Assembly: GCA_002633025.1 (NCBI GenBank)
Contig: NMRB01000022.1
Span: 446,892-510,891, forward strand
Direction: 5' to 3'
Source of the DNA: Notospermus geniculatus
Taxonomy: Eukaryota; Nemertea; Pilidiophora; Heteronemertea; Lineidae
DNA: 64,000 nucleotides
The notes under the pieces are model-generated. The model was given only the letters and a program-made list of their open reading frames with translations, did no database searches and was not told where the DNA came from. Shown piece by piece: positions 63,119 to 64,000 of the stretch. Each line of letters opens with the position of its first letter. The first letter of the stretch is position 1. The position numbers and the translations under genes are program-made.

Positions 63119-64000
63119 AACTTGTTCTTTCAAAATGACCCCAGTCCATCAAAGAAAAAACCTCTGATAAAAGCCTAATGCACAGACACAGGTGACACTG
63201 CGACTAAAAATCATATCAGCGAAATTTTCATTAAAACGGTGATATATGTGTATATGAGTATATTCATTAGCGCTAAAATATTCTAAGCACATTTATAAAT
63301 TGATCTTCCATCTACAAAATAAACTGTCATCTAGCAACTGATACCTGTGAATTTGATCACAATGTGTCTTTTTCCGAGGTATACAAGGGCCTTATTGAAG
63401 GGTGCATATGGTTAGAAAAACAGGGTCTCAAAAGACTGCTCTCAGCTAGCATATTACAAAGAGTTGGCAGTCCTGACATCTAAAAAATCTGAAAACCAAA
63501 AATTTCTGGCCTTACATACATAATTGTCAAAAATGTATACACCTTTTTCATTAGCCTCATCAGACACAATGACATGCGTTAGTCATTCATATACTGTTAC
63601 AGTGTGATATAATTCTTAAACACAGATACTAGTACATCTCGAGATATGATAGTTTATGCGTTATCACCCTATTATTCAGCATTTTCACTTTTTAAACTTG
63701 AGCGAATTCAACAGAACTTTTGTTCAAGTTATATAGCCACCCTGACATATTCAATATAATCACCCCGCCCACATTCTGTCATTGTGGACAGTTTGGTTAC
63801 ATGTAGATACAGATATTTTGTACACAGAGGTTGACATAGATTCATATTCGCATAATAACACAGTTGGTTAAATATCCTCTACTATTAGTACTGATCTCTG
63901 ACTAACTGTTCAAATGCTACTTTTGAAAACAATAGAACCATTAATTACGTACATCAGCATACAGCTTGCCAGTGTGAAGAGGAAATTCACATCACTTGAA

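Larger units (their letters stand above)
50701..64000. other. Gene-free AT-rich region with tandem duplications
   Basis: I find no exon chain on either strand over 13 kb. It may be intergenic, or an intron or 3' UTR of a gene outside the window. Four head-to-tail duplications and three inverted-repeat elements are listed separately. Other structure is minor: a C16-like run near 55951 and a 20-base doublet at about 55859. Confidence 0.45.

Overview
The window is animal genomic DNA. Genes are split by many introns with GT..AG borders, there are no operons, and intergenic space is dense with short inverted-repeat transposons. Frequent TACATGTA, ACCGGTA and TAGGCCTA words and the gene repertoire suggest a marine invertebrate deuterostome, with an echinoderm as best guess. 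That placement is inference, because no gene here is lineage-diagnostic. Five ordinary nuclear genes could be rebuilt exon by exon with consistent phases (one has a single unresolved junction and one has an assembly break). Two further genes are a partial BRCT-domain protein at the left edge and an unrecognised 208-residue protein.

Layout: 1-654 (-) BRCT protein, running off the edge; 1383-3224 (+) unrecognised small protein; 3225-8966 intergenic, rich in hairpin elements; 8967-14144 (+) protein phosphatase 1 catalytic subunit; 18274-19241 (-) MGMT DNA-repair methyltransferase; 20703-29676 (+) USP31/USP43-type ubiquitin protease; 35815-39434 (-) ankyrin-DHHC palmitoyltransferase of the ZDHHC13/17 type; 40132-44967 (+) LARP7; 45716-64000 no gene that I can support, but several tandem duplications and mobile elements. 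Three neighbouring pairs are head to head (BRCT/unknown, MGMT/USP, ZDHHC/LARP7), and two pairs converge (PP1/MGMT, USP/ZDHHC). The genes do not form one pathway; they cover phosphatase signalling, alkylation repair, deubiquitination, protein palmitoylation and 7SK RNA/transcription control.

The mobile fraction is the most distinctive part. I can define about twenty non-autonomous elements, many with terminal inverted repeats and target duplications readable by eye: a TA set (mariner/pogo type), a TAA set (PIF/Harbinger type), one TTAA element (piggyBac type), and a CAG...CTG set with 5-6 bp duplications (hAT type). One TA element sits in only one copy of a 1 kb tandem duplication, so the empty site is present in the same window.

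Two assembly problems affect genes. A 1.19 kb segment of the USP gene is repeated around a 52-base N gap. A single N at 41650 replaces most of the first RRM of LARP7. Single Ns at 16399 and 50008 also look like joins. LARP7 additionally has what looks like a duplicated, alternative terminal exon at 45668-45715.
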